The translations under genes and the position numbers were made by a program. Positions 35,150 to 47,564 of a DNA stretch of 64,000 bases are shown here, in pieces. This DNA is from Meandrina meandrites. Its lineage: Eukaryota; Cnidaria; Anthozoa; Scleractinia; Meandrinidae. The notes below the pieces were generated by a model, which worked only from the letters and a program-made list of their open reading frames with translations, did not search any database and was not told the DNA's origin. Numbering within the stretch: position 1 is the stretch's first letter; the number at the start of each line of letters is the position of its first letter. The stretch is taken from positions 32,562,805-32,626,804 of the forward strand of contig OY855908.1 in NCBI GenBank assembly GCA_963693305.1, written 5' to 3'.

Positions 35150-35400
35150 ATCAGGAGCGTGGTCAAAAGCGCGGTAAGCCTGGCAAAGCCTGGCCTGACC
35201 GGTCTTTCCGGGCTTTTTGCCGCGCTTGCCACAAAAGCGTGGCCTGGAAAAGCATGGTAACCGCGGCCAAGGCCAGGCTTTTGCGGCTTCCTTGTCCGCA
35301 AAAGCCTGGCTTTCGTGGCTACACCCCTCTATACCAGGATTGCCAAGAGACCGCGGCCTGGAAAAGCACGGTAAGCGCGGCCAAGCCTGGTCTTTAAAGT
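35150..35400. repeat. GC-rich imperfect tandem and inverted repeat
   Basis: Copies of GCGGCCTGGAAAAGCA-GGTAA-CGCGGCCAAG occur at about 35240 and 35350, with complementary AAAGCCTGGC/GCCAGGCTTTT segments between. It is a GC island in AT-rich surroundings. Overlapping ORFs are repeat artefacts. Confidence 0.6.
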
Positions 35401-36288
35401 CTTATGCCTATTTTTTCCTTGGCTTTCCTGCCATGGAAAACTTGGTCACAAAACCCCATTACTCTTGGTCACGAAGAGCAAGCAAGAAATGCAGTTTATC
35501 TTATTTAATACGAAATCAACAATTTAGCTGATTTACCGGTATCTGCTTTATCCTTTTAACATTATTTTCAGACCTTGAAAGCAATGTCAGAAAAATGAGA
35601 AAGACATAAATTTGCATATTGCCAAAATAGGTGTTAATTTATTGCTCAGTAAAATTGTTTTATGGAAGTAGACTGTCACATCAATAATGCCATGTAAAAG
35701 TAAAGAACATGTCCATTTTTTTTTTTTTTTTCACAAAAGTAATAAATTTAAGGTAATTATGAAAAATGGTTCTCTAGTCAGTGGCAACTGAAAAAAGACT
35801 TATGTTAACTTTTAGAGCTGCTAAAACCAGCTGGGATTGTCTGAGTCTGCTAAGTGTTTACTTAGCTTCATCTCTGTAAATGCGCTCTAATCCTGCATGG
35901 TCAATGCTTGTATTTTTAGTTCACATTCTGGAATAACTGACTTGATTTCCAATTTATATATTTGCATCACCTTTATCCTGTTGAAAGATACAAATGTACA
36001 TGTCAATTGTGTCCAAAAAACAACATTATAATGTATGTCATCATCAGGGCTGCAAAGATATTTTTTTACTTCAAAGGACATATCTCCCACTAAGACACCA
36101 TCTTGGTTGGACAAAACAAAATTGTGGTTGGACAGATCATTGCCGTAAAATGATTTAAAATCCAAAAATTGTCCAGACTTCATGTCTGACCACACTTGGG
36201 ATTTCATTGGACATTAAAAAATTTTGGTTGGCCAAAGTGCTATGAATGACTGTTATTTGCAGCTTTGCATAATGGTGTATTTTCTAGA
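35401..36288. other. No recognised gene
   Basis: A 106-codon minus-strand frame at 35887-36207 has no start or splice context that I trust and no recognisable domain. Its DNA repeats GGTTGGACA motifs, which suggests a repeat. Confidence 0.3.
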
Positions 36289-36290
36289 TA

Positions 36291-36465
36291 CAGTTGAATC
36301 CCGATAACTGAAACTTTCAAGGGAAATCAAAAATGGTTTGCATTATCGGAGGTTTGAGTCAGCAAGAGTAAAATTAGTAAGAAAATGACCTGAAGGGGAA
36401 TCAAAAAAGGTTGAGTTAGCAGGAGGGGCGAGTTGTTGAGGGTTGGAGTTAACAGGATTCAACTG
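36291..36465. mobile_element. 175-bp pogo/Tigger-like MITE
   Basis: The ends CAGTTGAATCC (36291-36301) and GGATTCAACTG (36455-36465) are perfect inverted repeats flanked on both sides by TA, the Tc1/mariner/pogo target. The interior has GATAACT and GTTAGCAGGA motifs like those at 6974-7240. Confidence 0.8.
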
Positions 36466-36467
36466 TA

Positions 36468-37495
36468 CTGTTAAAATGCAATGATAAATTTTGACTATTA
36501 GGCTAACATTTTATGTTGTAATTATACAATGTACTTGTAAATTACCACAGATCATTTCTAATCTGAGGGATGTGCAGCATAATAGGAACTTTGTGATCTA
36601 CAACTGGTTTGTTAACATACATTTTTGGTACACACCTGTAAAAACTATTCTCTCTCTACAATGTTTGGTGCTCTGACAAAACATGTGTACTTTTTATTTC
36701 CAGTCAAGTAGAAAACTTTCTCCTGGATGTTTGCTACATTGGTCACCATAACTAAATTCCTTTAAAAGTATAATAATACACAATTATGTCAGATGCAATG
36801 ATGAATAAAATCAGAATAAATGTAAAACATTTTGTACTTGGTGGTGTAGTGTTGTACCCTAGCTACTAGTGTACTTAAACTTCATTTTACAGATCGTTTG
36901 TTTAGTGTAGTGCCAGTTCTAACATAACATTTCACATGCACATTTTGCAGGATTTCAGTCTCGCCACTTATTCTACCAATTCCCTAAATGCGAAAAAAAA
37001 TTCTGCTTTCTGGAAATATTCCGAGGAATTCTTAGGATTTCTAGAAACCTCAAACACTAAAAGTAAAAAATGAGCATTATTCCGTAACAAAAGCATGTTT
37101 GCTTTGAAGATTACTAGCTGGATAACAAATTAAAGAATGTTATACTGAAGAGTCCATTTTGCATTCTCACCTGCAGTATTGTATGCACCGTAAATGAAGT
37201 AAGACTTTCAACCCTTCTTACTCTCCAAAACGTTGGCAGATAAACTGACCACCTGATATGTGTTTCATTCTCACGATTTATTTCTTTATAACCTCGACAA
37301 TTTCACCAGAATATGATCGCAAAGAACAGAAACCATCTTGCTTGTTCTTGCTTGATACTGATCGATCACTTTGCGACCGCGCCGCCATGATTATTGAGAC
37401 CGCAGTTAAACTCTCCAGCGGAATTCCGTTGAGAAACCAATCATATTACGCAAATCATCCCACGTGACTATTAGCATGTTGTGTCGTTATTCATT
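36468..37495. other. Mostly unassigned; possible divergent promoter at the right end
   Basis: Near 37390 the minus strand has ATCATGGCGGCGCGG, a plausible start codon context, in a frame of about 36 codons. At 37430-37490 there are a CCAAT motif and a CACGTG E-box. This may be a promoter between a minus-strand transcript and the + strand unit at 37500, but no downstream minus exons were confirmed. Confidence 0.3.
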
Positions 37496-37499
37496 CTTT

Positions 37500-38594
37500 T
37501 TGGCGCCGTTGTTTTGAATTCTGCTGCTGTTGATTGCACTAGTGTTGATCGCTCGTTAGAATGTTTTGTATTCTAAACGATTCTAAACTGTCACAGTCAG
37601 TAAGTGTTTCGCCTACAGTAATTATAGAGAACAGATTGTGCTTTGATAAAGACGAATAGTGTACAAAAGTTTGCGATTCTTGGAGCTGATCAAACAACGC
37701 CATGACAGTCGAGGCCAGTCGTTAGCGGTGAGTACAACTTAAAGCTTATAATTATTTCTCAAATAAAACCAGAGGGACTTTCATGGATCTGGAGACTTGG
37801 CTTTTAAAGAAGCATAACTCTCTTTGTTTGCACGAATTGCATTTTAACGTTGGATGTGTTTGGCGACATTCTTAACGGAATTACATGTATGTCACCAAAT
37901 TCGACTGTGTGTGTGATGTCAATTACAACAGTTTCATTCTATTTCGTTGAGGAGTAATTTATATAACCGAATTCAAATTGACTCCAAGCAGCTAAAAGGC
38001 TTCATCAGGGTGTAAATTATTGGACTGTTGTGTAATGTAGATTTTTTAGTGTAAATTTCCCAGAGCAGACTTACATGTATTCCTTTAAGGGAGTGGGCTA
38101 AATTACAGAATACAGGGTCACTTATTTGCATGTCATTGAATAAGAAAAGCATCTATTGTATTATGCCTCGTTCTATAAAAGAGTTCCGACACATGTAAAT
38201 GAGGTGGACCAAAGTGGCCCTGAATTCTGTGGTTGCTCCGGGAAGTGTTATCCGGCATTTTCTTTTTGCCACTGATATCTTGCAATTTGCAAGCTGCCTG
38301 TTAACTGTTCATATGACAGTAGGTTTCAAGTACTATTCAAAACTAATGTTTTACTAGTCAGACTTGAAAGTTGACCAGGCTACTGTAGTTGTTTCCTTTA
38401 ATCTACTAAATAACTATTAATATTCTCTATAATTTTTTAACTGATGTAAAAATTTGATTTTTTTTTTCAGATACATCAGAGTGATGAAAGTCTTCCCAAA
38501 AATTGATGCCCCCAAGATTAATCAGATCCTGGCAGACTTTCTAAAAAAAAATGGGGGAAAGAAAATGGAAAACCATTCAGAGGAGGATAAGTAG
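37500..38594 (+). CDS. Possible two-exon transcript with a 36-aa ORF
   Basis: A GC-richer segment ends in a donor (gcg|gtgagt at 37728), and 38462-38470 is a strong polypyrimidine acceptor. After it an ATG at 38484 opens 36 codons (MKVFPKIDAPKINQILADFL, then a lysine-rich and acidic tail) to TAG at 38592-38594. The upstream exon has a stop just before the junction, so the ORF would start in exon 2. I do not recognise the peptide. It may be a small-protein gene, the last exon of a larger gene or a long non-coding RNA. Confidence 0.3.
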
Positions 38595-38924
38595 ATGCAA
38601 ATTGCAGTGACAGTGATAGAAAATTAATGAATATAAAAATGACATTCCTGTCAATAATGACAGCAGAATTAAGTTTTCAGTTTTCAAAGCTTCTTTTGCC
38701 TTACTTACAGTTTTTACAGGAAAAAAGTTTCATGTTGCACTCAATGGAGAAGTGCAGTTGCTACATTGTGATTATTTAAGTTCTGCAATTTAAGAACTGT
38801 TTTGACACATCGATCCATTTGTGATTTTCAATCTTTTTGTATTAGTGGTTAAGATAGAAATTATCACATCTGAGTAATCAAGTGATGCATATATTAAAAA
38901 AATTCAAAGTGAGTGAGTCTCATA

Positions 38925-39240
38925 TTAAATTTGTTTAATGTCCTTCTTAAAAGGGGCCTGAAATGAGGGACAAAATATGTATAATTAATGGTACAAGCTG
39001 CACTTACCAAGCTTCCTTGGCCAGTCAATATAAATGTTTACAGCTCTCAAGTAGCATTTTGTCCATTAATTGAGATCTCAATTAATGGCCAAAGTGCCAC
39101 ATGACTGCATGGTTTAATTTGTTTAATGTCCTCCTAAAGGGACTTTCAAGGGATAAAATAATTGTATAACATGGTAGCCACACTTACCAAGCTATATACC
39201 TGGGCCAGTCAAAAATTATTCCTGCTCGATTTTGCCAAAA
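38925..39240 (+). repeat. Imperfect tandem duplication, about 188 bp
   Basis: Two copies share TTTGTTTAATGTCCT, GGACAAAATA/GGATAAAATA, CACTTACCAAGCT and GGCCAGTCAA. Confidence 0.6.
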
Positions 39241-39299
39241 TGGCCCCATGACCGCGGAAACCGCAGATTGGTTCATCAATGGGGCAGCACGCTAATTAA

Positions 39300-39513
39300 C
39301 CTGTCATCTTACACATGTATGTAACATATATGTCAACATACATGTAACATATATGCATCATATAACTGCCCACAAGTCCCAAATACCTACATCTAACATA
39401 CATGTGACATATATGCCACAGCTATGCCACATCTATGTGGGCATATATGTTACATATATGTGGCATATATATGTAGCGGTATATGTCACATATATGTAGA
39501 TTTGGTAAGGGTA
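39300..39513 (-). repeat. ACATATATGT-rich array, right copy
   Basis: Many ACATATATGT and GACATATATG motifs. The last 35 bases are the inverse of the start of the array at 34477. Confidence 0.75.
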
Positions 39514-40079
39514 GTTCTTATACATTTCTTTCAATGCTTGTTGGGAGAATTTGGTGGTTCATGAAAACAATAATCATTTCTTAGCTGATGATTGTCTTTG
39601 TTCTCATCACGTGACTGATGGACAAATTATGGACTAACAATGTAAGGAGAAACCAGTAGTTGATCACATGATCTTCTTGTCGTGTTTGTCAGTAGCAACA
39701 GGAATCTTGGCTGGACTGCAGACGGTATATTAACCTGACCACATTGATCATTGATCTCTACTGCATGCCAGCTTGGATCATGTAGTGTCGCTTAATGTCG
39801 GTGAGTTAGGAAACATGTCAGCCAAGGCTTGGCCTTCTTCTTAGGATTATGTTTGGCTGGCATCCAGTGGAATAGAGCCTGCAAAGAAGGAAGAAAAAAA
39901 ATATCGCTGAAGATTTGTCAACACAAGAGAGCTAGAAGAACTTTCTCTGTGGAAATGAACACTCAATTTTAAGGCATTACAGCTGTGTTTCCCTAATGTA
40001 AAGACACTCAAAACTGTCAAAACTAGCTCTGACTAACCACATTTAGATTAAGTATATTTTGCAAGTGCGTGGGCCCTTT

Positions 40080-41645
40080 TATGTCTCTCACTGTTCTCAG
40101 CATTGAGTTAGACTCTATCCAGCAAGTGGCCGGCTTTCCAAAGGACAAACTGCTTGCTCTTTGAGAGCTTATTCATTCCTGGCTCCCACGCCGTTGGTGT
40201 CGTAGGTGAGATCCAGAGTCCCTCATTGGCCATTTGCATCAAGCAGCAAAAATAGTGTGACCAAGCATCAACCTTTCTCAGAAGGCTGATCGATTTACTG
40301 TGTTGGTTCCACAATAAACAGCACCCTATCTGCATTAATCATGAATTCTGTTTGGACTACAGTGGTGGCAGCAGCTTTTGTCCTCCTGGCATGGTGTCAG
40401 GTTCTGGCTGTACCCAGGCATGTCCGCAGTTCCTGACAGATGTGGCTGGTGCCTTTGGTTATAGAGCTTACCAGGTCAATGGTTTTATGGCCCATGTGCA
40501 CCCTCGGAGGTCGACCAATCCATTGCCTATAAAGAGCTCTTCCCAGTGGTAATTGCTGCTCACTTGTGGAGTCCTCAGTGGTCCAGGAAGCATGTCCTTT
40601 TTCACTCTGACAATGAGGCTGTGTTCGCAATTCTCACCTCCAGGACATCAAAGGTCCTTGCCTTGAGGCTCAGCCTAATCTGTGCTCATTTCCAATTCTA
40701 CAGCTTCTGCTGGACAGCTTGACACTTCCCTGCTAGAGGATCTGCCACCAGTTCTTGGCTCAGGGTCTGGGGCTTTCTTCTTGGAAATCATATGCTTCAG
40801 GTCAGAGAAAGTTTTACGACTTTTGTCTGCAGGCAGGAAAACTTCTTCCCAATGGTTCTCCATGCCCAGTGGAAGAATGGATACTGTGTTTGTTTGTTTC
40901 TTTTCTTGCTGACTCCATCCAGGATGCATCTATTAAAGTTTACCTATCAGCCATTCGCTCCCTTCATATTTAACAGGGTTTTTCTGACTCACTGCTCAAC
41001 TGTCTCTGTCTCCAGCAGGTAATTAGAGGGATCAAGTGGGCCCAAGGTTCTCCGGTTACTCACCGTCTGCCCATTACTGATACCATCATGGCCATGATCA
41101 GGAAAGCACTGGACACCAGCTTGCACGATCACTGCATGTTTTGGGCTGCTTACACATTGGGCTATTTGGGTTTTCTCCACTCTGCAAAATTCATGGTCCC
41201 CAACTTGGCCAGCTACTCATCAGACCTTCATTTAATGGTTGCTAATGTAGCAGTGGATTCAGCGGTTTTGCCATCTTGTCTCCATATCCGGATTAAAGTG
41301 TCCAAAACAGACCCTTTTCGCAATGGTTGCATTGTGCATATCGGCAAGGGCAAGGCGCCACTGTGCGCAGTCCAAGCTATGCTGGCTTATCTCTCATTGC
41401 AAGGCAATGTCCTTAGCCCACTGTTTCTGCTCAAGGACTCACAGCCATTGACTCGCACTCACACTGTCTGGCTACGACAGATATTCAGCTACAGGGATTT
41501 TGCCAATTTTTCCAGCCACAGCTTTCGCATTGCCACAGCCACTGTTGCAGCTTGCAATGGCATCCCAGATCATCTCATAGAGGCCTTGGGGCAATGGACA
41601 AGCAATGCTTATCACCTTTATATAAGGACTACTTCCAAGGCTTAA
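40080..41645 (+). mobile_element. DIRS-like retrotransposon remnant (RT, RNase H, tyrosine recombinase)
   Basis: Three pieces in DIRS order, broken by stops and frame shifts. 40084-40330 resembles the end of a DIRS reverse transcriptase (LSIELDSIQQVAGFPKDKLL, ESLIGHL). 40420-40735 resembles RNase H (FLTDVAGAFGYRAY, YKELFPVVIAAHLW, HSDNEA). 40755-41645 is a tyrosine recombinase: an N-terminal core-binding part (40755-40973), a frame shift, then a catalytic part whose open frame starts at 41088. The C-terminus keeps HSFR and the final YIRT tyrosine, but the usual first arginine of GFLR is histidine (GFLH). Flanking DNA to about 42010 may be the element's 3' region. This is a dead copy. Confidence 0.85.
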
Positions 41646-42049
41646 GCTGGTCTTTCGAACAAAACGTTTCAACCTGGTTGGTTTTCTGTAGACAGCCTTC
41701 TGTAGTTCCAGGTGGAGAAGATCACTGGTAGAGTTAGAGGATAGCAGTTGCCTGCTCTCTTGGGAGTACCTGCCTTGGGCTTGTTCATTTCCTTGCTGGC
41801 TGGCTGGCCTAATGGCTTCTGTTTTGGTAAGTCCATCATTTGTTGCTGCTCACTGTGCATTGCCCTCTGGTGCTTGGGGTTGTTGAAGTTGGAGGTTCCC
41901 ATTCCCCTGCTTGGCGGGCCTCCTTGTTCAAGCACCCTCCGGGGATTTGGGTTGTGGCCGCTTGTAGGGTTGTCATGGTTACCTAGTACCTTGCTCTGCC
42001 AAACCTAAGGCACCCACTCCCAAGCTCATCAATTGGCAATGAGACAATT

Positions 42050-45000
42050 TCAAAAACAAGCTCCTAGTCAAAACAAGTTCCATAAAATCTAAAAGTAACA
42101 CAGAATGAATAAATACCATTTTTCGTAGGTCCTCTATCTTCACACCACAGCATCATCTCTGCTATTTAACAAGGAACCTTATAACAGGACAGCATGACAA
42201 TGATCCTAGTCTGCGTAGACTGGAACCCAACTAAGAAAAACAAGGTTAAATGATCAGTAAAAATGAAGCATTAAAAAATTCAAACTCAGTCAATATAGGC
42301 AAGTTCTGATAGCAACATATTCGAATGTAAATTATTGTTAAGTCAAAAAACATCCAAACACCATTACAGAACTATACTATATAACTTTATTTTTGTTATG
42401 ACTCACCCAGATGTCGCTGATGAGCACTGCTGAAATGTGTCTTTCCCTCCACATTTATCATTCTTGGAATACTTGTTTCACATAGTAAGTCAACATCCAG
42501 TATCTCAACCTGAAGATCAAAGAAAACACAAAGCAGATTAAGCATTTACAAATGGATCCAAGTTGTTTGGCTGTGCAGTAATGTCACATTCTCAAAGACA
42601 CTTGACCTTAATTTGACAATACCATATTTTTACTGAAAGCAACTACCTGGGTTAGCTTAATTATTGCTTTGAGAAGGTATACAATGTATAACGTAAATAG
42701 GGGAATTTTGTTTGGCTTTTGGGGGGTAAAAATACAATGTACTTTAACACCAATCGATATCTACAGGGAACGCTGCAAACCCTCATGTGTGACCAAATAT
42801 TTTGTTCAGATCACACATCACATGATTACTTCCCTTTCAAATTCTATGTTTAAATATTTCAAAACCAAGCTTGTAGTGCCTTCTCCTCTTAAACTACATG
42901 TAGTTCCATAAAACTAGAAAGTAACACAGATTTGAATAAATACCATTTTTCTTAGGTCCTCTATCTTCACACCACAGCATCATTTCTGTTATTTAACAAG
43001 GAACCTAATGACAGGACAGCAAGACAATGATCCTTGTCTGTGTAGACTGGAACCCAACTAAGAAAAACAATGTTAAATGATCAGTAAAAATGAAGAATTA
43101 GAAAATTCAAACTCAGTCAATATAGGCAAGTATTGATAGCAACATATTCAAATGTAAATTATTGTGAAGTCAAAAAACATCCAAGCATCATTACTAACTA
43201 CACTTAAATTTAATTTCATTATGACTCACCCAGATGAGCACTGCTGTAATTAATGTGTCTTTCCCTCCAAATTCATCATTCTTAGAATACTTGGCTCACG
43301 TAAGTCAACATCCAGTATCCTGACCTGAAGATCAAAAAAAACACAAAGCAGATTAAGCATTTATAAATGGATCCATATAGACTGGAACCTAACTAAGAAA
43401 ACAAGGTTCAATTATCAGTAAAAATATAGCATTATAAATGCAACCTCATTAACTATAGGCAAGCTCTGATAACAACTTATAATTTATGCCACTTGTAATA
43501 AAGTCAAAACCATTCAGAGGTTGTTAAAAACTACTATTAATAATTTTTTTTATTACAACTCACCCAGAAGAACACTGCTGCTGATATCTTCTGACACACA
43601 TTCATCATGCTTGGAATACTTGGCCCACATAAGTAAGCATCCAATATCGCAACCTGAAGATCAACTGAAGAAAACACAGATTACACAGATTATCCATTTA
43701 TAAATAGATCCATTTTGTTTTGTTGTAAACATCACATTCATTAAGAGAGGCTTATACAATTTAGCCTCAATTTTACAACTTTTACTGCAGGCAAATTAAC
43801 CAGGCTTAACATTGTTTTGTAGAAGGCATACATGTATAGGGTACAAGTGTGGAAATTTCTTTTTGCCTTTTTGGATTATACATGTGCTTTGAAATAACAA
43901 AAAAAATTCAGATACAACTTTGTACAAGCATAATTTAACATAACATTAGAAGGGCCATGATGTATCTTGCAAACGCCTGTTGTAAAGTATTGGTACCAAG
44001 GTGTGGCTGCTTATAAATACACTGTATGCACACTCTTGATTGTGCTTGATCTTTCTGTTATCAGATAACTTGCAGAAGTTCCTCTTGTACAGTATACAGT
44101 AATAAAAAACTTCGCAATATTACAAGGTATTATGCAGATGCAGATGCACATGTATTTTTACTTTTTGAGGAGCTTCAGTATTCAAAAACTAGATTGTCAT
44201 CAATACAGACTCTAGCATTTAGTAAGGAACTTACATGTATTGGCATAACAGTCATTGATCCTTGTCTGTGTAGACCGCAACACAACTAAGAAAAAAGGTT
44301 AAAAATGTAATGATCAGTTAAAATGTACATGGAGGGTTCACCTGGGCCCTAGGCAGGATAATTTTTTGCTTGAGTGGGAGCGAGTGCAGGAAGCGTGATT
44401 GTGAGCATCCAGTGGAAATCCAGGGATATATTTCCCCAGGAAATTTTGAAAAATTAAGTCCTTGAAGTCCACTTTTCCTGCATTCTGAGAGTCATTTTAT
44501 ACCTTCCCTCTCAATTAAGCAGACCTCTGCGGCACGTGAGGGGTGCGGCTGCACCCATCAGCTACGGTACAGCCCTGGCATTAGAAAATGCAAACTCAGG
44601 AAATATAAGCCAGCTTTGATAACGAAGATCATACTGTGAACTATACAATGCAACTATAATTTAACTTTATTGACTCACCCAAAAGAACACTGCTGCAATA
44701 TGCATTTTCCCTCCACAATCATCATTCTCGGCCCACATGTTAAGTCAGCATCCATAATCCAAACCTGGAAGATCATAGAAAACGCAAGATTATTCATTTA
44801 CACTGATTTGAAACACATCCAAGTTGTTTTGTTGTGACAACACAGTCAGTTCACGTGAACTTCACGAGTCTTGAAGACAGCTGACCTCAATTTTACGGTA
44901 GAAAATATCCTGCGAGACCCCCGTTGACCCCTTAATCCACCAAGAGTCGACATTTACAGGGGAAAAAGCCCTGGTTCATTTCTACTACGTCAAAATTCAC

Positions 45001-45056
45001 ACAGAAATCGCACAGAAAAACACTCTTACCGTCCGCCACCTTGAACTGCTGGTCAT
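42050..45056 (-). ncRNA. Spliced minus-strand transcript unit with four tandem exon modules
   Basis: The minus strand has a first exon ending at 45030 (ACG|gtaag; ATG at 45056). Four homologous exons follow: 44764-44679, 43653-43564, 43324-43230 and 42509-42407, each with an acceptor of the form gatcttc(c)ag and donor gtgagt. A second exon type begins after ttag at 44285, 43392, 43057 and 42230. The repeated modules start GTT and encode peptides such as VEILDVDLLCETSIPRMINV, but frames break (an early stop in copy 2, a stop in the second exon type), so a long non-coding RNA is more likely than a protein. Only splice logic supports transcription. It may also be a decayed gene amplified in tandem. 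Confidence 0.4.
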
Positions 45057-45072
45057 CTAAAATTTGTACTTG

Positions 45073-46020
45073 GAATAAAAATGGATGACGAACTCTCCTT
45101 CAGCGATCATGTCAGCGACATATGCAAGAAGGCCAGCCAAAAAGTGGGTGTGTTAGCAAGACTTCGTAATCTCATTTCATGCGAGACTAAGCTCCACTTA
45201 TATCTAACTGCAATATTCCCAAATTTAACATACTGCCACACAGTTTGGCACTTTTGCAAAGCTTCTGACAGGCGCAAGCTTGAAAGAGTACAAGAACGCG
45301 CGCTAAGAATCATCTTCAACTCCAAGACAGACACCTACGATGCTCTTCTTAGCCGTGCTAAGCTACCCTCCCTTCACAATAGACGTCTTCAGGATATCGC
45401 GATCCTAATGTTCAAAGTGAAAAACGGCCTTGTACCTGACTACATAATGGAACTTTTTACAAATTCGAACAAGGGCTATTCTCTTAGAAACGCTGACTTC
45501 AAACTGCCTCGTTTCTCTTCAGTCCGTTATGGAAAACACTCCATTAGATACCTTGGTCCTTACCTTTGGTCAAAACTGAGCGCAATTGACAAAAATAGAC
45601 TGACCGTCGGTAACTTTAGAAAGAATATTAGAAACAAAGACCTCAGTGCTCTAATCGAGGATGGGTGTTCAAACTGTCTCATATGCACTTCTTAATTCTT
45701 AAACTACTCACTTAAATATCAATTTTTATTCCTCTCTTGTATTATATTGTATTCGTAATTTTAGAAACAGTTTTTTAAATTATTCATTCTTATTTATCCA
45801 TCCTAATTCTTAACATAGTAAATTATCGCTTTTAATATAGTAAATTATCGTACACTGTAAATTTTAATATATTCTAAAGTAGCCTAGTGTACCCAATTAA
45901 TTCTTAATTCGTATTCTTAACTGTATATTTTAAATCTTAATATATTGTAACGTAGTAGTGTCCCCAATTAGCTTCTGTAAGCTAAATACCTACCCTGACA
46001 CTTAAATAAAGTTCTTATTA
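45073..46020 (+). mobile_element. 5'-truncated non-LTR retrotransposon (LINE) 3' end
   Basis: The ORF 45081-45695 (204 aa) resembles the C-terminus of jockey/CR1-type reverse transcriptases: LSFSDHVSDICKKASQKVGV, LTYCHTVW, LERVQERALRIIF, and a conserved DLSAL region. An AT-rich 3' UTR ends near TAAATAAAGTTCTTATTA at about 46005-46020. The catalytic part is absent, so this copy is inactive. It sits against the first exon of the antisense module unit. Confidence 0.85.
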
Positions 46021-46160
46021 CTGTCGTCTCACGAACTCTTCCTTGTTCCCAGGTTCTCCTCTTCTCTTGAGAAGCTTTGATAGCAAACAAAAACACAAAT
46101 CTATTAATATCAATAAGCTTAAACTTTGAAGCAGCCCTTCGTAGCCTTGCGAAACCATAC

Positions 46161-46232
46161 CTTGCACATATATAACCAGAAAGTGCGCAACAGGTGGCTA
46201 TCGATAGTCATCCAGGCGATGCAGGCAAAAAC
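46161..46232 (-). other. Exon-like 72-bp segment
   Basis: On the minus strand a pyrimidine-rich acceptor (tttttcag) and a donor (gtatgg) bound 24 open codons (VFACIAWMTIDSHLLRTFWL and more). Nothing confirms expression. It may belong to the same minus-strand unit as 42050-45056, separated from it by the LINE. Confidence 0.25.
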
Positions 46233-46514
46233 CTGAAAAATATAACAAGAAAATACACACTGATAGCTACCAGGCTGCACAGCAAGGAGAAAAGATCGAC
46301 AGTCAGTTGAATACATGCATGGCAAATATATTCGATATTTTTAACATCATCTTTTTACTCCATTTCTTCTCCTTGCTGTGGTGATTAGTTTTCAAACACT
46401 AAAAGCTCATTTACATGACAGAGAAATTTTTTTACGTACGGACCCGCAAAACATCGGTGTTGACCAGTCCAGATTTGTATAAAAACAGTCAACTTTACGC
46501 GGGGCCATAGGCGC

Positions 46515-46735
46515 CTATAAGCGAATTTATACGAAAGGGAAAATTGGGCAAGGACCCGTCAAAAAACCGGTTCGGACCGAGCACCTTTGAAGAGAGACAG
46601 TCAACTTTATGCGGGGCCATAGGCGCCTATGACCCCGCGTCAAGTTGACTGTTTCTCTACAGAATGCTCGGGTCCGGACCGATTTTTTGACAGGTTCGTA
46701 CCCAATTTTCTCTTTCGTGTAAATGCGCTTTATGT
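46515..46735. repeat. 220-bp palindrome centred on GGCGCC
   Basis: The centre CATAGGCGCCTATG (46618-46631) is perfect. The arms extend about 110 bases each way with conserved blocks GGTCCGGACCGA-like, TTTTTTGAC and CCCAATTTT. A half copy of the centre precedes it at 46488-46519. Confidence 0.8.
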
Positions 46736-46750
46736 CCCCGCGTAAAGTCC

Positions 46751-46914
46751 GACCGTACGGTTTGGATGATAAACCGTATAAGTTCCAATATTTCGTCAGG
46801 CATGGCCTCACGTCTTCAGGGAATGAACCACACAGTTCACTCTCTGAGGACTGAGTCAGACCATCCTTGACGAAATATTGGAAATTATAGTTTATCATCG
46901 GAACGGTACGACCG
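46751..46914. repeat. Second palindrome, immediately downstream
   Basis: Arms 46751-46805 and 46861-46914 share CCAATATTTCGTCA and GATGATAAAC in inverted orientation, with a 55-bp loop. Confidence 0.75.
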
Positions 46915-47564
46915 GTCTTCCTTTATTTAGTCACATTCCCTTTAATTTGCTGATTAGAGCCACCAGGATTTGTCACTTGGCCCTTGCAAACATTTTAAGT
47001 GTCCAGGATCATCTAACCGTTTTTGCGTGAGTAATTTTTTTTTAATTAAATAATTAAAGTCTGCAAAAATTTCGACACACCTCATTGGCTTGTTGTTGTC
47101 ATTACTTTTTTTCAGTCTTGCATAGAAAATAGGTCCGCAGTGAGTGCAAACAGGTGTGCGCTAGCGTGTGTTATTTAAACCACAATTCTGACTTGCGAAA
47201 ATGGTCGGAAATGTCCGAAGATGTTATGTCGATTTCTGAAAGTTGCCGAAAATTCGTGGTTGCGAAAGACCGAAGTAAAACGATAAGCGAGTTCAAGACG
47301 TCGTGCCCAGTCAGTCCCACAATGCATTTAGACACGGTTTAGAGGATATTCGATCATGACTGATTGTTTCTCGAAATTGAATTCAATTGTTATGTTGCTC
47401 GATAAGGAAGAAATAGTCAGAAGTAATTGCACTGATCCATTACATTGACCCCCTGTCGTCTTATCAATAGTCGCAGTGTTTCCTACTATAATCTCAAAAC
47501 AATTTCCACGAAAAAAAAGATACTTGCCCCATGATTTGAATCACTTTGTCTTTAGAGTAATCGG

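Noticed and set aside
35113..35531. Overlapping ORFs in the GC-rich repeat
   Set aside because: Low-complexity translation of an imperfect tandem repeat.
35887..36207. A 106-codon minus-strand ORF
   Set aside because: No start or splice context; repeated GGTTGGACA motifs suggest a repeat.
46527..46898. A 123-codon minus-strand ORF
   Set aside because: It spans the two palindromes and reads different repeats in succession.
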